NCBI GenBank assembly: GCA_021234155.1
Contig: JAJEKV010000036.1
Span: 14,674,883-14,738,882 of the forward strand
Length of the DNA: 64,000 bases
Reading direction: 5' to 3'
Source of the DNA: Isoetes taiwanensis
Taxonomy: Eukaryota > Streptophyta > Lycopodiopsida > Isoetales > Isoetaceae
Shown: one piece after another, positions 1-12,000 of the stretch
How the letters are laid out: every line of letters starts with the position of its first letter
How positions within the stretch are numbered: position 1 is the first letter of the stretch
Notes under the pieces: generated by a model
The model's database searches: none
Told to the model about the DNA's origin: nothing
Seen by the model: the letters and a program-made list of their open reading frames with translations, nothing else
Position numbers and translations under genes: made by a program

Positions 1-262
1 ATTCTTAACAAGTTGGCACTGGTAAAGATTAGTTCTGAGATGTGATTGGAAGTTACTTAATGAAACTATTTATTAGTGGGAGCAGCTTCACTGTAGTTAC
101 ATAGAAGCTATTGGTGTTTTTGTCTTTTATTTTCCACAATGGCAGTGGAATACTAAAACTTTAGTTTGGCAGGTTCTAGTTGTGGAGGTCATTTCAGAGT
201 GTGTAGTTTTCTGTTTTCAATCTCAAAACGTTGAGCTTCTTGAATATATTTCAAAAAATTTC

Positions 263-372
263 TGGGATCTTTTGTGGGAGCTTGTCATGAAGCCAAAGAC
301 TGAGAAAATATGTCGTGTGGGATCTTTTGTCGGAGGTTGTCATGAAGCCAAAGACTGAGAAAATAGGTCATT
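263..372. repeat. Two-copy tandem duplication, period 55 bp
   Basis: Starting at TGGGATCTTTTGT, about 55 bases are repeated with a few changes (263-317 and 318-372). Both copies contain CATGAAGCCAAAGACTGAG followed by AAAATA. Confidence 0.85.
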
Positions 373-2026
373 TGAGGCACCTTTCAGAGGAGATTTGTCT
401 CTAACCAAATTTTGCAGAGTAAATTAACATTTGCTTCCGTTTAAATTTGTAGATTGGAGGCGAGTTTCAATTGGTGGAATATGAAGCCTTAGCTTCTGTT
501 TTGGGCGCTAGCATCTATAGAAAATCAAATTGAACTCAAGAAGCTCCAGAGTGTTATGAATGATACGAATGTATCTCAAGCCTTTGAAGCTAGGCTTTAT
601 GCCTTTTCTTTTTTTGCCATGTTTAAATCGGGAGGCCAGACATGGCGGATAATGTGTGAAGCACTTTGAAGCCACATGGATTGGACAGGTGCAGAATGAA
701 AAGGGAAGGGTATCCTTATCAGAGGCAATGCAAAAAGAGATATACTTATGTAGTTAGAAGCTTAGTTGATTTGAGTAGTTATGGTCTAGAATTGGGTTAG
801 GGCGAGCCTTCCAGGATAAGGCAAACAAGGAAGGCTTTATTGGACCACCTTGTAGGTGTTCTTGCTGGGGATAGTCTTGCAGCAAATTATTTACTTTTGC
901 ATTTATTGTCAAGGGTACGATTATTCCTTCCATTGAAACAACCTTTGGTTTTTATTGTACATGTAATGAAGTTTATCATATAGTTACAACGATCGTTTTT
1001 ATCTCCTGCTGCGCATTCGAGCCTATGGCATTGGGAAAGCTCTCCCTCAATTTCTTGTGTGGAGTCAACCAAAAATTCACCATCACCATTAGCAACGTGT
1101 TTGGGCGGAAGCTATTGCTTTGCTTCCATGGTCACAAATAATGCCGCTCTCTCTTGAAGCCTTGAACAAGGCATCTTTAGCCCCTAAAAAAGATTATGAA
1201 AAGAACAGGTTTTCCCTCTTACCATTTGGTGTTTGGTTCATTCATTAAATTATCCAACCTCTATAATCAGGCATATGTTGACATGCATACTCCTATTCGC
1301 TTTCTATATATGGAGCTTTTAGTTCCATGTGAGCTAAAAATATAATCGCATGATCTTCAGGGCTAGTTTGGTCGGTCTAAGTATAAAATGTCCAAAGGTA
1401 CACATTTAATACTGGACAAACATCCACTAATCAAACATCCTTGCATGTATAGATCTCAGGCACATTAAGATTGAATATAACTGGCGAAAACAAGGTTGTC
1501 AAGGCATGCAATACTTGCAACAAGGTAGTGCCGGACAGTCTCTATTGTCTACAACTATAACTTAAGCCACTTCACTCTCCGGCCATGGAGGGCAACCCTC
1601 CGTGCGCAGCACCTTGTTATTTCTTTGTTGAAGGAATTTTGTCATTTATTCATCACAATTCACTCCAGACTATGATACTTTATGCTAGGAGCTGCTTCTA
1701 TATGATTGCATATTACATATGTCGAGTTATCATTTTATATTACATATGGCATGTGAATATATATTATATGTGGTAGATTTTAAGGTCAAGACCAATGTTA
1801 ATTTGAATCCATAACCTAAGAAGACTTGTTATCGAATCCATGACTTAGATGTGGGGGGGTCTACTGGACCAAGCCTTGAACGGCATACTAGCATACTATA
1901 GTAGAAAGGTTGAAAACTTTCTAAGGTTTTTACAAGCGATTTATTTATAGACCTTAAATGCTTTGTGCCTCTAAATGTACTTTAGGGTTTTATTGCTCAT
2001 AACCTGGCAGTATAAAAGAAGTTTAG

Positions 2027-2052
2027 AAAAAAAAAAAAAAAAAAAAAAAAAA
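2027..2052 (+). repeat. Poly-A run of 26 bases
   Basis: An uninterrupted A tract is followed by T-rich sequence. It could be the tail of a retroposed copy, but no retroposon body is recognisable upstream. Confidence 0.8.
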
Positions 2053-2611
2053 TCTTTTTATTGTGTGTTTTCAATTGTTGCAATTTTTTATTTTTATTTT
2101 TATTTTTTATGTTGGAGGATTTGGCTCTTGTTGATTGAGACCATTTTAGTTTAGTCTCAAGTTATGATGATATGGCTACATCAAGGATGCATCACCGCAT
2201 TCATATTATGAATCTTAGCATTCATACAAATATTCAGATCATTTAGCATTTCATAGTGAAGGATATCTCTAACAGAATTGAACCTTATTGTCCATGGAGA
2301 CAAAATAGCAAATGGGACCCAAACAACAAAGAGTAGTTGGGCTATTACTGTGCAGAATTTAAAAAAATAAGACTATACATAGTATACTTCTCTTGTGCCC
2401 ACCGTATCTTAAATAGAGTGGCAACTACAATATGGATGTGAAGTTTTAGATCTCCAAGTCCTTATAGGACACCCAATTGAGTTCAACGTAGAAGCTTTAT
2501 TGCAACTTGATCCTTATTTGGATTAATACACAGTTCAATTGTCTCACAGTCGACTTTTTCCTCGTATGAGCCGTAACCTATAGGAAGCCTAATTATCATG
2601 AGATGCTTAGT

Positions 2612-3204
2612 ATCAAAAGATGGTTACTATAGTATAAAATTGATTTTTAATCTAAATTTTCACTTTAATCTATTTAGAATTAAATTTACATCTAAGATAA
2701 ATAAGGAAGAAATAATTTAAATGATTATGTTTATGTTTTAATAAAAAAAAACTTTATTACTGATTAATTTCCATATATTTTATTTCATCAATAATAAATT
2801 GTTCAATAGCTATTATTAAAACAGTAACTTTATTATTTAAACAATTTCAACCTAAAACTCTTTTTAAAGAATATTTAAAAGTGTTAGAATTTTTAAATTG
2901 TGGATTTCTTTTATAATTGAATTTAAGTTAATCCCTTATCAACCCATCAGATTTTATATAAAAATTATCATGATTGCCAAATTTTAAATTTGTTAAATCA
3001 CTGAAAGTTAAAATTTTATATTTTTGAAATGTTTAATCCTAAATAAATTCAATAGTCTGAAAAGCAATTTCATTCTTTTATATAATTAAAACTTATAAAA
3101 TTTTAACAATCAAGAACAAATAAACAATGCATATATTCTCATAACTTGAAGTGCTATCTATTAAATCTGAATAAGTCCAAGTTTTGTCGAATATATCATA
3201 TACT
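2612..3204 (+). mobile_element. Internal fragment of the 6.2-kb LTR family
   Basis: The sequence from GATGGTTACTATAGTATAAA through the ACAATCAAGAA block matches about 6,350-6,890 inside the 886-bp LTR, including the order of AT-rich blocks. The two LTR ends are missing. The flanking tRNA-Lys repeat segment, with TTTTTCCTCGTATGAGCCGTAA, occurs on both sides (about 2,560 and 3,245), so the insertion was accompanied by a rearrangement or a local duplication. Confidence 0.65.
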
Positions 3205-3681
3205 TGATCTATCAATACACCATTCCAATTGCCTCACAATCATGTTTTTCCTCGTATGAGCCGTAATCTATAAAAAGTCTAATTATCATAAGATGCTCAC
3301 TATAAACTCGAAGGAATCTAGAGTAATCTTTGTAGTACTTTCTTTGAAGGAATGCAACTTGCTTTAAGCAGCCTTGTAGTGCTTCCTAATCCAATTCCTG
3401 AAGGTGATTGTCTCTTAAGGATAATGCACAACATAGGTACGTGCATGAATACTTTGTAAGAAGCCCAATTAGCATGAGCAATTCACATCAAACTCGAAGA
3501 AACACAGCCTGAGATTAGCATTTCTTTATTACACTTCCTTGGAAGGAGATCAATTGGCAGTAGCAGCCTTTGAATGAGGGATTTCGAAGCTTAAATATCT
3601 CCCAACAATCGACGAACAACTTGAATGTATGAATTAAGGTTATTTTAAATTAAACATATAGACATCAAGTCCATATATAAT

Positions 3682-3751
3682 CGCCATCCGAGGGACTTGA
3701 ACCCCTCGACCACAATCTTAAAAGCGCTCTACCAACTGAGCTAGAACGACA
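3682..3751 (-). pseudogene. tRNA-Lys-like pseudo-tRNA (copy 1)
   Basis: The minus strand reads TAGCTCAGTTGGTAGAGCGC with a T-arm GGGGTTCAAGTCCC. These are internal A and B box sequences of a plant tRNA-Lys. The acceptor stem is mismatched, so it is probably not a working tRNA. Confidence 0.75.
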
Positions 3752-3972
3752 ATATGCAAATGAGTAATTAAAGTTTCCCATAATTCTGCTTAGAGCTTAT
3801 ATGATATAAGACCGACAACATGCAAATGAGAGATTAAAAGTTCCCATAATTCTACTTAGAGCTTATATGATATAAGATAGATTTACTGATAATATACTAT
3901 GATATAGTATAACAAAGTTTGTGGAATTTATGAGATCATTAGATAATAACATCAATGAGCATTTTCAGTCCA

Positions 3973-4047
3973 TCGTCATCCGGAGGGCTCAAACTCTCGA
4001 CCGCAAGGTTAGGAGCCTTGCGCTTTAGTAACTCAACTAAGAAGTTA
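3973..4047 (-). pseudogene. tRNA-Lys-like pseudo-tRNA (copy 2)
   Basis: This is the second member of the pair in this unit. On the minus strand the anticodon-stem region GCAAGGCTCCTAACCTTG and a degraded B box are readable, while the D arm is damaged. Confidence 0.65.
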
Positions 4048-4737
4048 AGTGACATAGTCAAAGCGAATCTAGCACAATATGCTAATGAAAGCACTATTTG
4101 TACATATTTTCAAAGATATGGATCAAGCAGACTACACATAGTACACTTCTCTTGTGACCAACGTTAGCTTAATTAGAGTGGCAACTACAGCATGGATGTG
4201 ACTTTTTAGATCTTCAAGTCCTTATAGGGATATCCAATTGAGTTTAACCTAAAAGCTTTACAATTGCAACTTGATCCTTATTTAGATCAATACACAGTTC
4301 CAAATGCCTCACAATCGCATTTTTCCTTGTATGAGCCGTAATCTATAAGAAGCCTATTACCATGAGACGCTCATTATAGACTCGAAGGAATCTAGAACAC
4401 ACTTTCTAGTACTTTCTTTGAAAGAATCCAACTTGGCTTAAGTAGCCTTGTAGTGCTTCCTAACCTAATTCCTGATGGTGATTGTCTCTTCTAATGCACA
4501 ACATAAGTGCATGTATGAGTACTTTGTAAGAAGCCCAATTAGCATGAGCAGTTTGCATCGAACTCAAAGAAATCTCACCTGAGATTTCCATTCTTTTTTA
4601 TACTTCCTTGGAAGGAGACCAACTTGGCAGTGCCTTTGAGGTGAGGGAGTGAGGGATTCCAACTAACAAACTATAAACAATTTGACTGTGTGTATTAAGG
4701 TGCTTTAAATTAAACGAACATTAAGTTCATATGTAAT

Positions 4738-4792
4738 TGCCATCCGAGGAACTCGAACCCTCCATCACAAGGTTACTTAGCTAGAAGAACAA
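4738..4792 (-). pseudogene. Truncated tRNA-Lys-like relic (copy 3)
   Basis: The T-arm side and AACCTTG are present, but about 20 bases between the anticodon stem and the D arm are deleted. Confidence 0.55.
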
Positions 4793-4883
4793 CATGCAAA
4801 TGAGTAAATAAAATTTCCCATAGTTTTACTTATAGTTTATGTGATATGAGGCAGAATTAGTGATAATACTACTATGATATATA

Positions 4884-5870
4884 GGGTCAATTCCCACTAG
4901 CGGTTAAGTTAGGTTAAATAGGGCAAATAAAGAAAACTTGCTTTCACACTAGCACTTAAGTTACTACCATTTAAGTTAGGACTTGGTTAAATTCTAACTA
5001 TGGTTAACTTAACTAGGCCACTTACATACTGATAATAGTTAAGTTAAGTTAGGTTAAAACTTTAACTGCTCCCCTTATTTTAAACTAGAAGTTAAGTGAC
5101 CTAGGAGAGGTACACTTAACTCGGTTAAGAATTAACTTAACCTAACTGTTAAGTGAGGAAAGGGTAACAATCTAGTTAGCTTATTTAATTTTTATATGAA
5201 AATGGCTTATTTCTCCTCTTTGAATAACTAGACTAGCTCGAGGATGAAAAGTTTTTCGGATCGCCTTCGCTCATAGGATCGAATTTAATTGGGGTTTAGT
5301 TTTGGGAATTGGAGCATATTTTGGGTATATCTAAACATCTAATAACTAGACTTTGTGGTTCTTTTTTCGGTAGGGGAAATATTTTTTAGATTTTTTCAAG
5401 AAGCATATACAGTTTTTCCAATGCCAAGAAAAAAATGTGACACCCACCAAAAATAATGAGACATCCAAATTGAGGTTCAAAAATTGAATACAAGAGAGAG
5501 AGAGAAAATAGAGATGAAAACATCAAAATATAGAATGAGAAGAGATAGAAAATAAACCTTGTATGATATCTTTAACTTAATGGCATCTCCTAACTAAAGT
5601 CAGAAATGGACTTAGTTATCTCTAACCTAACGAAGGTTCTTAACTACTAGTGTGAAGCACCAACTCATTATGAATGTTAAGTTAAGTTGATTTTATGAAT
5701 TTAACCTAAGTGATCCCTAACAAATGTAGTGGGAATCTTTACCTTCATAATCCATTAAGTTAGTCTTAACTTAACGACCTTAATGCGAAAGCATAATCTC
5801 TTTTTAGTTAAGTTAAAAGATAACCAATTGGTTAAATTAACTTAACTTAATGGCGAGTGGGAAATGGCCC
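4884..5870. mobile_element. Non-autonomous TIR DNA transposon, 987 bp, TSD ATATA
   Basis: The left end GGGTCAATTCCCACTAGCGG and the right end, read inverted as GGGCCATTTCCCACTCGCCA, form imperfect terminal inverted repeats. Both run into many subterminal copies of TTAAGTTA/TAACTTAA. The 5 bases ATATA occur immediately outside each end (4,879-4,883 and 5,871-5,875), and the surrounding tRNA-Lys repeat continues across the element, which fixes both boundaries. No transposase frame is present inside, so it would be mobilised in trans. The superfamily is not assigned; subterminal repeat clusters are seen in several plant DNA transposon groups. Confidence 0.8.
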
Positions 5871-5940
5871 ATATAACAACAAAGTTTGTGCAATATATGA
5901 GATCATTGGATATTAACATCGATGAACATTTTCAGTCCAT

Positions 5941-6010
5941 TGCCAGAAAGCTCGAACCCTTGACCAAAAGGTTAAGAGTCTTGCGCTCAAACAACAGAAC
6001 TAAGATGTTA
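5941..6010 (-). pseudogene. tRNA-Lys-like pseudo-tRNA (copy 4)
   Basis: On the minus strand GCAAGACTCTTAACC (anticodon CUU context) and GGTTCGAGC are readable. The D arm carries the variant CTTAGTTCTGTTG, which matches the fragment starting at 39,045. Confidence 0.65.
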
Positions 6011-6215
6011 AATAACATAGTGAAAGTGGATTCAACATAATGTACTAATGAAAGTGTACATATTTTCAAAGATATGGATCAAGGAGACTACGCATAGTTC
6101 ACTTCAACGTTAGCTTAATTAGAGTGGCAACTACAGCATGAATGTGACTTTTTAGATCTTCAAATCCTTATAGGATATCTAATTGAGTTCAAGCTAAAAG
6201 CTCTACAATTGCAAC

Positions 6216-7101
6216 TGTGACATACTCAACAAAATTTGGACTTATTTAAAATCTAATAGATATACTTCAAAGATGTCATGATCAGATTATACGTATTTTT
6301 AACTCTTATTGATTTTAATAAATTATTTTCATCATTAGATTAAAAGTATGATGGTTACTATAGTATAAAATTGCTTTCTAATCTAAAATTTCACCTTAAT
6401 CTATTTAGAACTAAATTTACATCTAAATTGAATAAGGAAGAAAAATTTAGATTGAAATAATTCAAATGATTATGTTTATATTTTAATAAAAAAGGTACTT
6501 TATTACTGATTAATTTCCATCTATTTTATTTCATCAACTATTATTAAAATATTCACTTTATTATTTGATTAATTTCAACCTAAAACTTTTCTTAAAAACT
6601 TTTTAAGTGTAAAAATTTATAATTTATGAAATTCTCTCATAACAGTTTTTAAGTCAATCCCTTATCAACCCATCAAATTTCATATAGAAATTATCATGAT
6701 TGCAAAATTTTAAGTTTACTAAATCAATGAAAACTAAACTTCTATATTTTTGAAATGTTTAATTCTAAATAGATTCAATGGTTCAAAAAGCAATTAAATT
6801 TTTTGATAAAAATTTTAGTTTTAATTTAAAGATAAACTTATATAATTAAAACGTATGAAAATTTTAACAATCAAGAAGAATTAAACAATACGTATATTTC
6901 TATGAGTCTGCACCTTGGGTAAGATTTTCAGCCATGTGCGTATATTTTATGCGCTTCCGCAACTAGGTAGATCCCGAGGGAGACGGGACGAACCTATTCT
7001 CCCCATTAGGTTCTTGCCCACCATCAAGAACCTGGTGATAGGTAGACGGTCGCGTCTTAGCAGTTATGCGCTGGTAGGAGGGATGAGCAGGGGCCGTCAC
7101 A
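6216..7101 (+). mobile_element. LTR (886 bp), 5' LTR of an LTR retrotransposon
   Basis: It begins TGTGACATAC and ends GCCGTCACA, giving the short terminal inverted repeat TGTGAC/GTCACA typical of plant LTRs. A primer-binding site follows one base later, so this is a 5' LTR on the plus strand. It is inserted in the tRNA-Lys repeat after ATTGCAAC. Partial relatives are at 2,612-3,204 (middle), 38,829-39,044 (3' part) and 39,286-39,500 (5' part). I did not find its 3' partner directly downstream. Confidence 0.8.
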
Positions 7102-7102
7102 A

Positions 7103-7114
7103 TGGTATCAGAGC
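7103..7114 (+). promoter_or_regulatory. Primer-binding site for initiator tRNA-Met
   Basis: TGGTATCAGAGC is complementary to the 3' end of plant initiator tRNA-Met, the usual minus-strand DNA primer of plant Ty1/copia and Ty3/gypsy elements. It lies one base after the LTR end, which confirms the LTR boundary and orientation. Confidence 0.9.
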
Positions 7115-9084
7115 AATGACTTTGGTTGGCCAAGATCAAACACTGGCCATTTCCTAGTAGTACTAACAGCATAGATATTTAGTCTTGGAGCTGAAATTCC
7201 AAGCAAGAGCCTCGAATAATGGGAGAATTGTTTTTCCCCATCATAGCAGTTAGCTAGGAATATGTAATAATTAGCAGCTTGAATTCTAATAGAATCTAAA
7301 AAAATATTTTTTTTTTTTGCCATTAGGGATGCAACTACTCATGCAGTGTGCCGGCACACTTTTGAAAATTCTAGAATGCCTTCTGGCGCACACCGTGTGT
7401 AGGGGCTATAGTTGACCAAGAATGATAGGTCTAAACTGTAATATAATAGGTTAAGTAAACTTAAAATCTGAAATTGTGCTAGGAAGACCTATTAGAATAG
7501 TACAAAGTAATAGGAAACAATAAATTAAGGGACAAAAAGGGCCATTACTCATGCCATGAGCCTAGCACCCCCTGGCGCACGCCGTAAGTAGTTGATCTTT
7601 GACCTTTGATCGTTGACTTTTTTAGGTGACCCTTTTAGGTCAAAATATTTTTGTGTAATTGAGGAATTTGAATCCCTAACCTCTTGGCAAAAAGTCTACA
7701 ACCTTACCAATATGGTAGAAGCACTTCTTTGATTTTTGTCTTTTATGTAGAGTATGTGATAGTTTTTTTAAGGTAAGAAAGGAATTTGAACCCTTGACTT
7801 CCTGAGTCCCACCTATCTATATTTACCATTTGAACTAGTGTGGTAATGGTGTAATTTTTTATACCCGTTAATCTATTAAGTAAGATATATAATTATCTTC
7901 TAGGATTCAAGAAGGATTTGAACCTTCAATATGACCAAACAGACCTCCAGTATTCACGCCGTGCGCCAGGAGCACGACTAAGAATCTTACTCGGACCTGT
8001 GGCGCATGCCGTGAGTAGTCGACCCCTGATCTACCCCATAACTACCCCAAATTGAGGAAACAATGATGTTTTCCAATTCCACTCATCGAGTAGAGCAAGA
8101 AAATGCCCTCACTTCATTAGTTTGGCGACATCTATGACCCAAACAACCTCCTTGTACTCATGTTTGTGGTGTCAAGAGCCGACCGAGAATCTTACTGGTC
8201 CGGGTGCATGCCGTGAGTAGTCAAAACTTCATGACTTGACCTAGACAACTCCAAATCGCCTGAAATTTGTTCCAATAGGACCATTAAATAGTCTAGAAAC
8301 TCATTTGTAATCAAATTAAACTAGCAATGTCATACCCTTCCTCAAAATGACCAAAATTTCTTAAATACTAAAAGTTTCAAAACTAGGGTTTGTTTATAAA
8401 TAGAAGCATACCCCCATTAGGACCTCACATGTCTTGCTCTCAACTCGAAGGTAATACCTTACTCCTATAGAAATGCTCAAGAACAACCCTTTGTTATAGT
8501 CATCTAGACCCTCAGCATAGCAACCTAAGCTCAAGTGTTGGTACACCACCTCTGCTCATGCCAAAGGCATAAACCTTGAATAGAGTTTGACTTAACTGCC
8601 ACATTGACACTCCCTATTATCAGGATATCTAGAAAGCAGCTAGAGTCTAGAGCCGCCCAAGCCACTCCACATATAGAGTATTGGGATCCCAACCTTTGCT
8701 AGGATCTTAGAGTATGTCCCAAACATCATGAAGGCTTGGTAAAACAAAGCTCAGTTCATGCCAGACCCCCTGTTCAGATGTCCATAGACTTGAAGTTATA
8801 GATATGTCTCTATTAACATTGCCCAAGCCATATCCCTCGCTTAAAGAGCCCAGAATGTTGTAGGTGAGCCTTTCAACCAGCCATTGATCCGAGCCCTTAA
8901 ACTCTAGGATATACGAGTGTTTGCTTTCGGAGTACGAGGTCAGACCCACAGAAGAGAAAGAGGCACAACTTCTTGAAGACATTGAAGACTCAAGCAATGT
9001 ACTGACAGATAAAGAGAGGAGAGTGAAAAGGCAGACCTGAGAGAGGGAAGCACAATGGTAAACACGCCTACCAATAAAACGAGT
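7115..9084 (+). mobile_element. Retrotransposon leader/internal region, no intact gene
   Basis: This lies between the primer-binding site and the LINE at 9.1 kb and is probably the untranslated leader and decayed start of the internal region. It contains four related palindromic units (7,338-8,220). A short readable plus-strand frame around 8,935-9,040 (EEKEAQLLEDIEDSSNVL) is charged and helical but not identifiable. An antisense frame overlapping it has low-complexity Ser runs and is probably a shadow. Confidence 0.45.
7338..8220. repeat. Four dispersed imperfect palindromes (ACTCAYGCCGTGCGCC family)
   Basis: Units are at about 7,338-7,410, 7,549-7,592, 7,953-8,019 and 8,156-8,220. In the clearest one the 5' arm ATTCACGCCGTGCGCCA pairs with the 3' arm TGGCGCATGCCGTGAGTA around a spacer of about 30 bases. 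The others keep ACTCATG at the start and CGTGAGTAG or a variant at the end. Each is followed by GAC or GATC and text related to a TTGACC repeat. Confidence 0.7.
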
Positions 9085-12000
9085 TGCACAAAACACCATC
9101 GCCCTATCATCGAGCCCTTGGTGGGTTGCAGGTCGCTTGGTTGTTGTTAGGGGACTTCAATATGGTAGAGCGAGTAGAGGATCGCTCTGGTTCTGGAACT
9201 CAGGTTGTGCATGGGTTTGAGAGGGACCAATGGTCTCGTTTGTTGCAGGATTTGGCCTTGGTTGAGGTCCCTGGGGACTTGTCTTTCACCTATTGTAATA
9301 GGCAGATTGGTGAGGGACGGGCGTATACTAGGCATGACCGGTGTTATGCTTCCCCATGCACACTGGATGGTGTGCCCTCTTTGCGCCAGAGTAATATTCT
9401 GTCTACCTCTAGGTTTTGTCCAGTCAGGGTGCAGTTGCCTCTCGGCCCAGTGCCAGGAGTTGTGGCTTGATACCTTTTCATCTCTGAAGGGTATGTCTGG
9501 TATGGTGACTGCGTTGGCTAGGGTGAAGCGTTTTGCCAAGATCTTTGGTAGGCAGCGCTGTGCGGCGCCAGCAGCGCGGGGAGTTGCATGGTCTCTATCG
9601 AGTTGAAGAGGATTCGGGCGCAGCCTTGGCATTAGGGAGAATGCAGTGTTGCAGCCGCATTGTTGCTCTGGAGCAGGTTAAAGTGCGGGAGGCACGTGTG
9701 AAGGCGGCCCTTACCGGGTTGAAGGAGGGGGAGACAAGTTCGCTTGTTCTTCGAGCGGCTAGGCAGCGGCGATATGCAGCATCTATGGCATCCCTTGCTT
9801 TGCCTGATGGCCGGACTTTGGAGGATCCCGCTGATTTGCAGAGGTATGTGCATGCCCATTTCTCGGGTTTTTGGCGCACTCTTTCCTATGAGCAGAGATG
9901 CAGGAGCTTGTTTTGGGGGTGTTAAGCCATCTATTCTCGCCTCACCAACCGGAGAGCTTGGAGCGGGAGCTCTCCAGAGAGGATTTAGCGGCATGTATGT
10001 GCATGGCCAAGGATAAATGTCCTGGCTGGATGGCACCCCAATGGGAGTTCTTTCGACTTATTGGGAGTGGGCTGGTGAGTCCGGTGTACTGTGTATCTTG
10101 AGTTGTCGCAGTCTTCTCAAATGGATAGGATCTTGAATACCTCATGCATTTCCTTGATTCCTAAGGTTAAGCAGCCTTCTATTATTAATGATTGGAGGCC
10201 TATCTCCTTGTTGTCCTCTCGTATAAGATTATTGCGAAAGCCCCGGCAGAGAAGTTGAAGCGGTGTTGACTTCTTCCATTAGTAAGGTGCGATCTGGGTT
10301 TGTCCCCGGGAGGAACATTTTGACTAATGTTGTCGCAGCCTTATGAGGGCCTTTTTGGGCCGGAAGAACAGGTCAAGGCATTGCCTATCTTACGCTTGAC
10401 TTTGCCAAAGCTTACGATAGTGTCCGTTGGAAGTTCTTGTCCGCCATGATGTTAGCGTTGATTTGTGGTCCACGCTTTACAGAGAAATCATGAAGCTGCA
10501 TAGGTCGGCCAGACGGCTCTGATGGTGTGCGGGGTGAACCCTCCCTTTTCTCCTTAGGCGAGAGGGTGGGTCGTGGGTGCCCTTTGGCCGCCCGTTTTTG
10601 TTTTACGATTGTATGGAGGCACCTTTGTCTCTTGTTTTTGGCCGCGGTGAGGAGGGAGTGGTGGATGGGCTTGGATGCGGGATGGTAGCCGCAGATTATT
10701 AACCGTTTCTGCGATGACACTTTCCCTCTTCTTGGTGGCGTAAGAGAGAAATTTGCGAATGTGAAGGGTTTTGTTGGATACTTTCTCCTTGGCCTCGTGC
10801 ATTCTTAGGAATTGGGGTAAGTGCTCCACATTATGGGCCCACCGACTCACCTCCCCCCTTGTTTGGCTCTATTCCCTTGGAAGGTGCTTCGGTAATGTGT
10901 GTACTAAGTTGTTGGGTATTCCCTTTGGAGGATGTTTCCATGGGGAGGTGTGGGATGAGATTTTGCGGGGGGTTGCAAAAACACCTCAATTGGTGGAAGG
11001 GTAGCAAGTTGTCTATGTCGGGTAGTTTCACTGTTGCCAAGTCGGGATTTTGTAGCACTCATGTGTATCTGAAAGATCTGCACGATGCTAGCTCACGAGG
11101 GTAAGATACGTGCTTTGGATAAGATTGTTCGAAATTTTGTGTGGGGGGATGCTTTGAAGGGCGGTTGTTAAAGTGGCTTGGTGGAAGTGTCTCGCCCCGG
11201 GAGGATGGGGGCTTGGCCATTCTAGATTTGGCTGCATAGTAAGGTATTGGTCTCCAAGTTTGTTTGGAGCATTCTCGTAGGAGGGTGCATCTTCTCACAG
11301 TGCTTGGTATTTGTTGCAGCCTCTCTTCCCATTGTGTGGCGTTTGGGAAGCCGTCTGTGCATGTGGAGTTGCCCCGGCACTTGTTGTATGGTCTCGGCCT
11401 TTCCCACATGCATCCCCTTTTCTCACGAGAGTGTTGCGGGCTTGGGATCATGTGCGTGTGCTCTTCCCAGCCTAGACTATGCCTCGGTTTATCACCACTC
11501 TTCTCCTTTCTTGTGGTTCCTCTACCCCCTTGACTTTGCCCTTGGCTGCCATCTGTGCATGCTCTCGGACCCTGAGGCGAGGATGGAGGCGAGCTCTTGT
11601 GCTCACCTTTGGAGGATTGGTATTGGGGTGGTCGCCTAGCTTCGTGGGAGTTCTTTGAAGCTGGCTTTTTTGAGGGCGTTGATCGACGCGTGGCGGGGAG
11701 TATTCCGCTACACATACCTATAGTCCCTCGATGATGATGGTGGTGCGGGTTTGGAAGGTTCATCCTGATGTTGTATCTTCTTGCTTTGTGCGGTCTCCTT
11801 ACCGGGTCTTGGCTATTCATGACATACCGCCCCTTCAGCAAGTGGTCTCTCGCAGCTTCGGGTTCTCGATGGCCTTCGGCTTGGGCGTGGACATGGAGCT
11901 CACTTCCCCACCGAAGGTTAGGGTGCTTCGCGGCAGGTGGTGCACCATTATCGTGGTGAATGCCGCTGTGAGTCGGTTTAGGCGGGTGTGAGCCCTCTCC

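Larger units (their letters stand above)
1..2392. other. Unassigned plant DNA, no gene recognised
   Basis: No reading frame here gives a recognisable protein on either strand. The stretch contains a short tandem duplication and a 26-base poly-A run, listed separately. The AT-rich composition and lack of coding bias suggest intergenic or intronic sequence. Part of a gene with its exons outside the window cannot be excluded. Confidence 0.5.
2393..6215 (-). repeat. Array block A of a ~1 kb repeat carrying tRNA-Lys-like pairs
   Basis: The same segments recur in a fixed order. One is an ACTCGAAGGAATCTAG block found at about 3,310 and again about 1,071 bp later. It is followed by a GCTTAAG/CCTTGTAGTGCTTCCTAA block, a CCTGAGATT block, a first tRNA-Lys-like sequence, a TATGATATA block, a second tRNA-Lys-like sequence about 230 bp on, and a GAGTGGCAACTACAGCATG block. 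The array is broken by an LTR fragment (2,612-3,204) and by a DNA transposon (4,884-5,870). Further blocks lie at 20.6-21.4, 22.2-23.3, 30.9-32.6 and 39.0-41.1 kb. The tRNA homology gives the strand. A tRNA-derived SINE later amplified as a satellite is one reading. Confidence 0.8.

Noticed and set aside
7660-7850. Two tRNA-like relics with AATTTGAACCC-type T arms
   Set aside because: Only a T-arm-like string is visible; no D arm or anticodon stem could be matched.
9147-9632. 161-codon minus-strand frame over the LINE
   Set aside because: Antisense shadow of the endonuclease region, whose motifs are clear on the plus strand.
11059-11841. 260-codon minus-strand frame, the longest in the window
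   Set aside because: It lies antisense to the C-terminal part of the LINE; His/Pro/Ser/Arg-rich with no motif, and the plus strand reads known LINE text.
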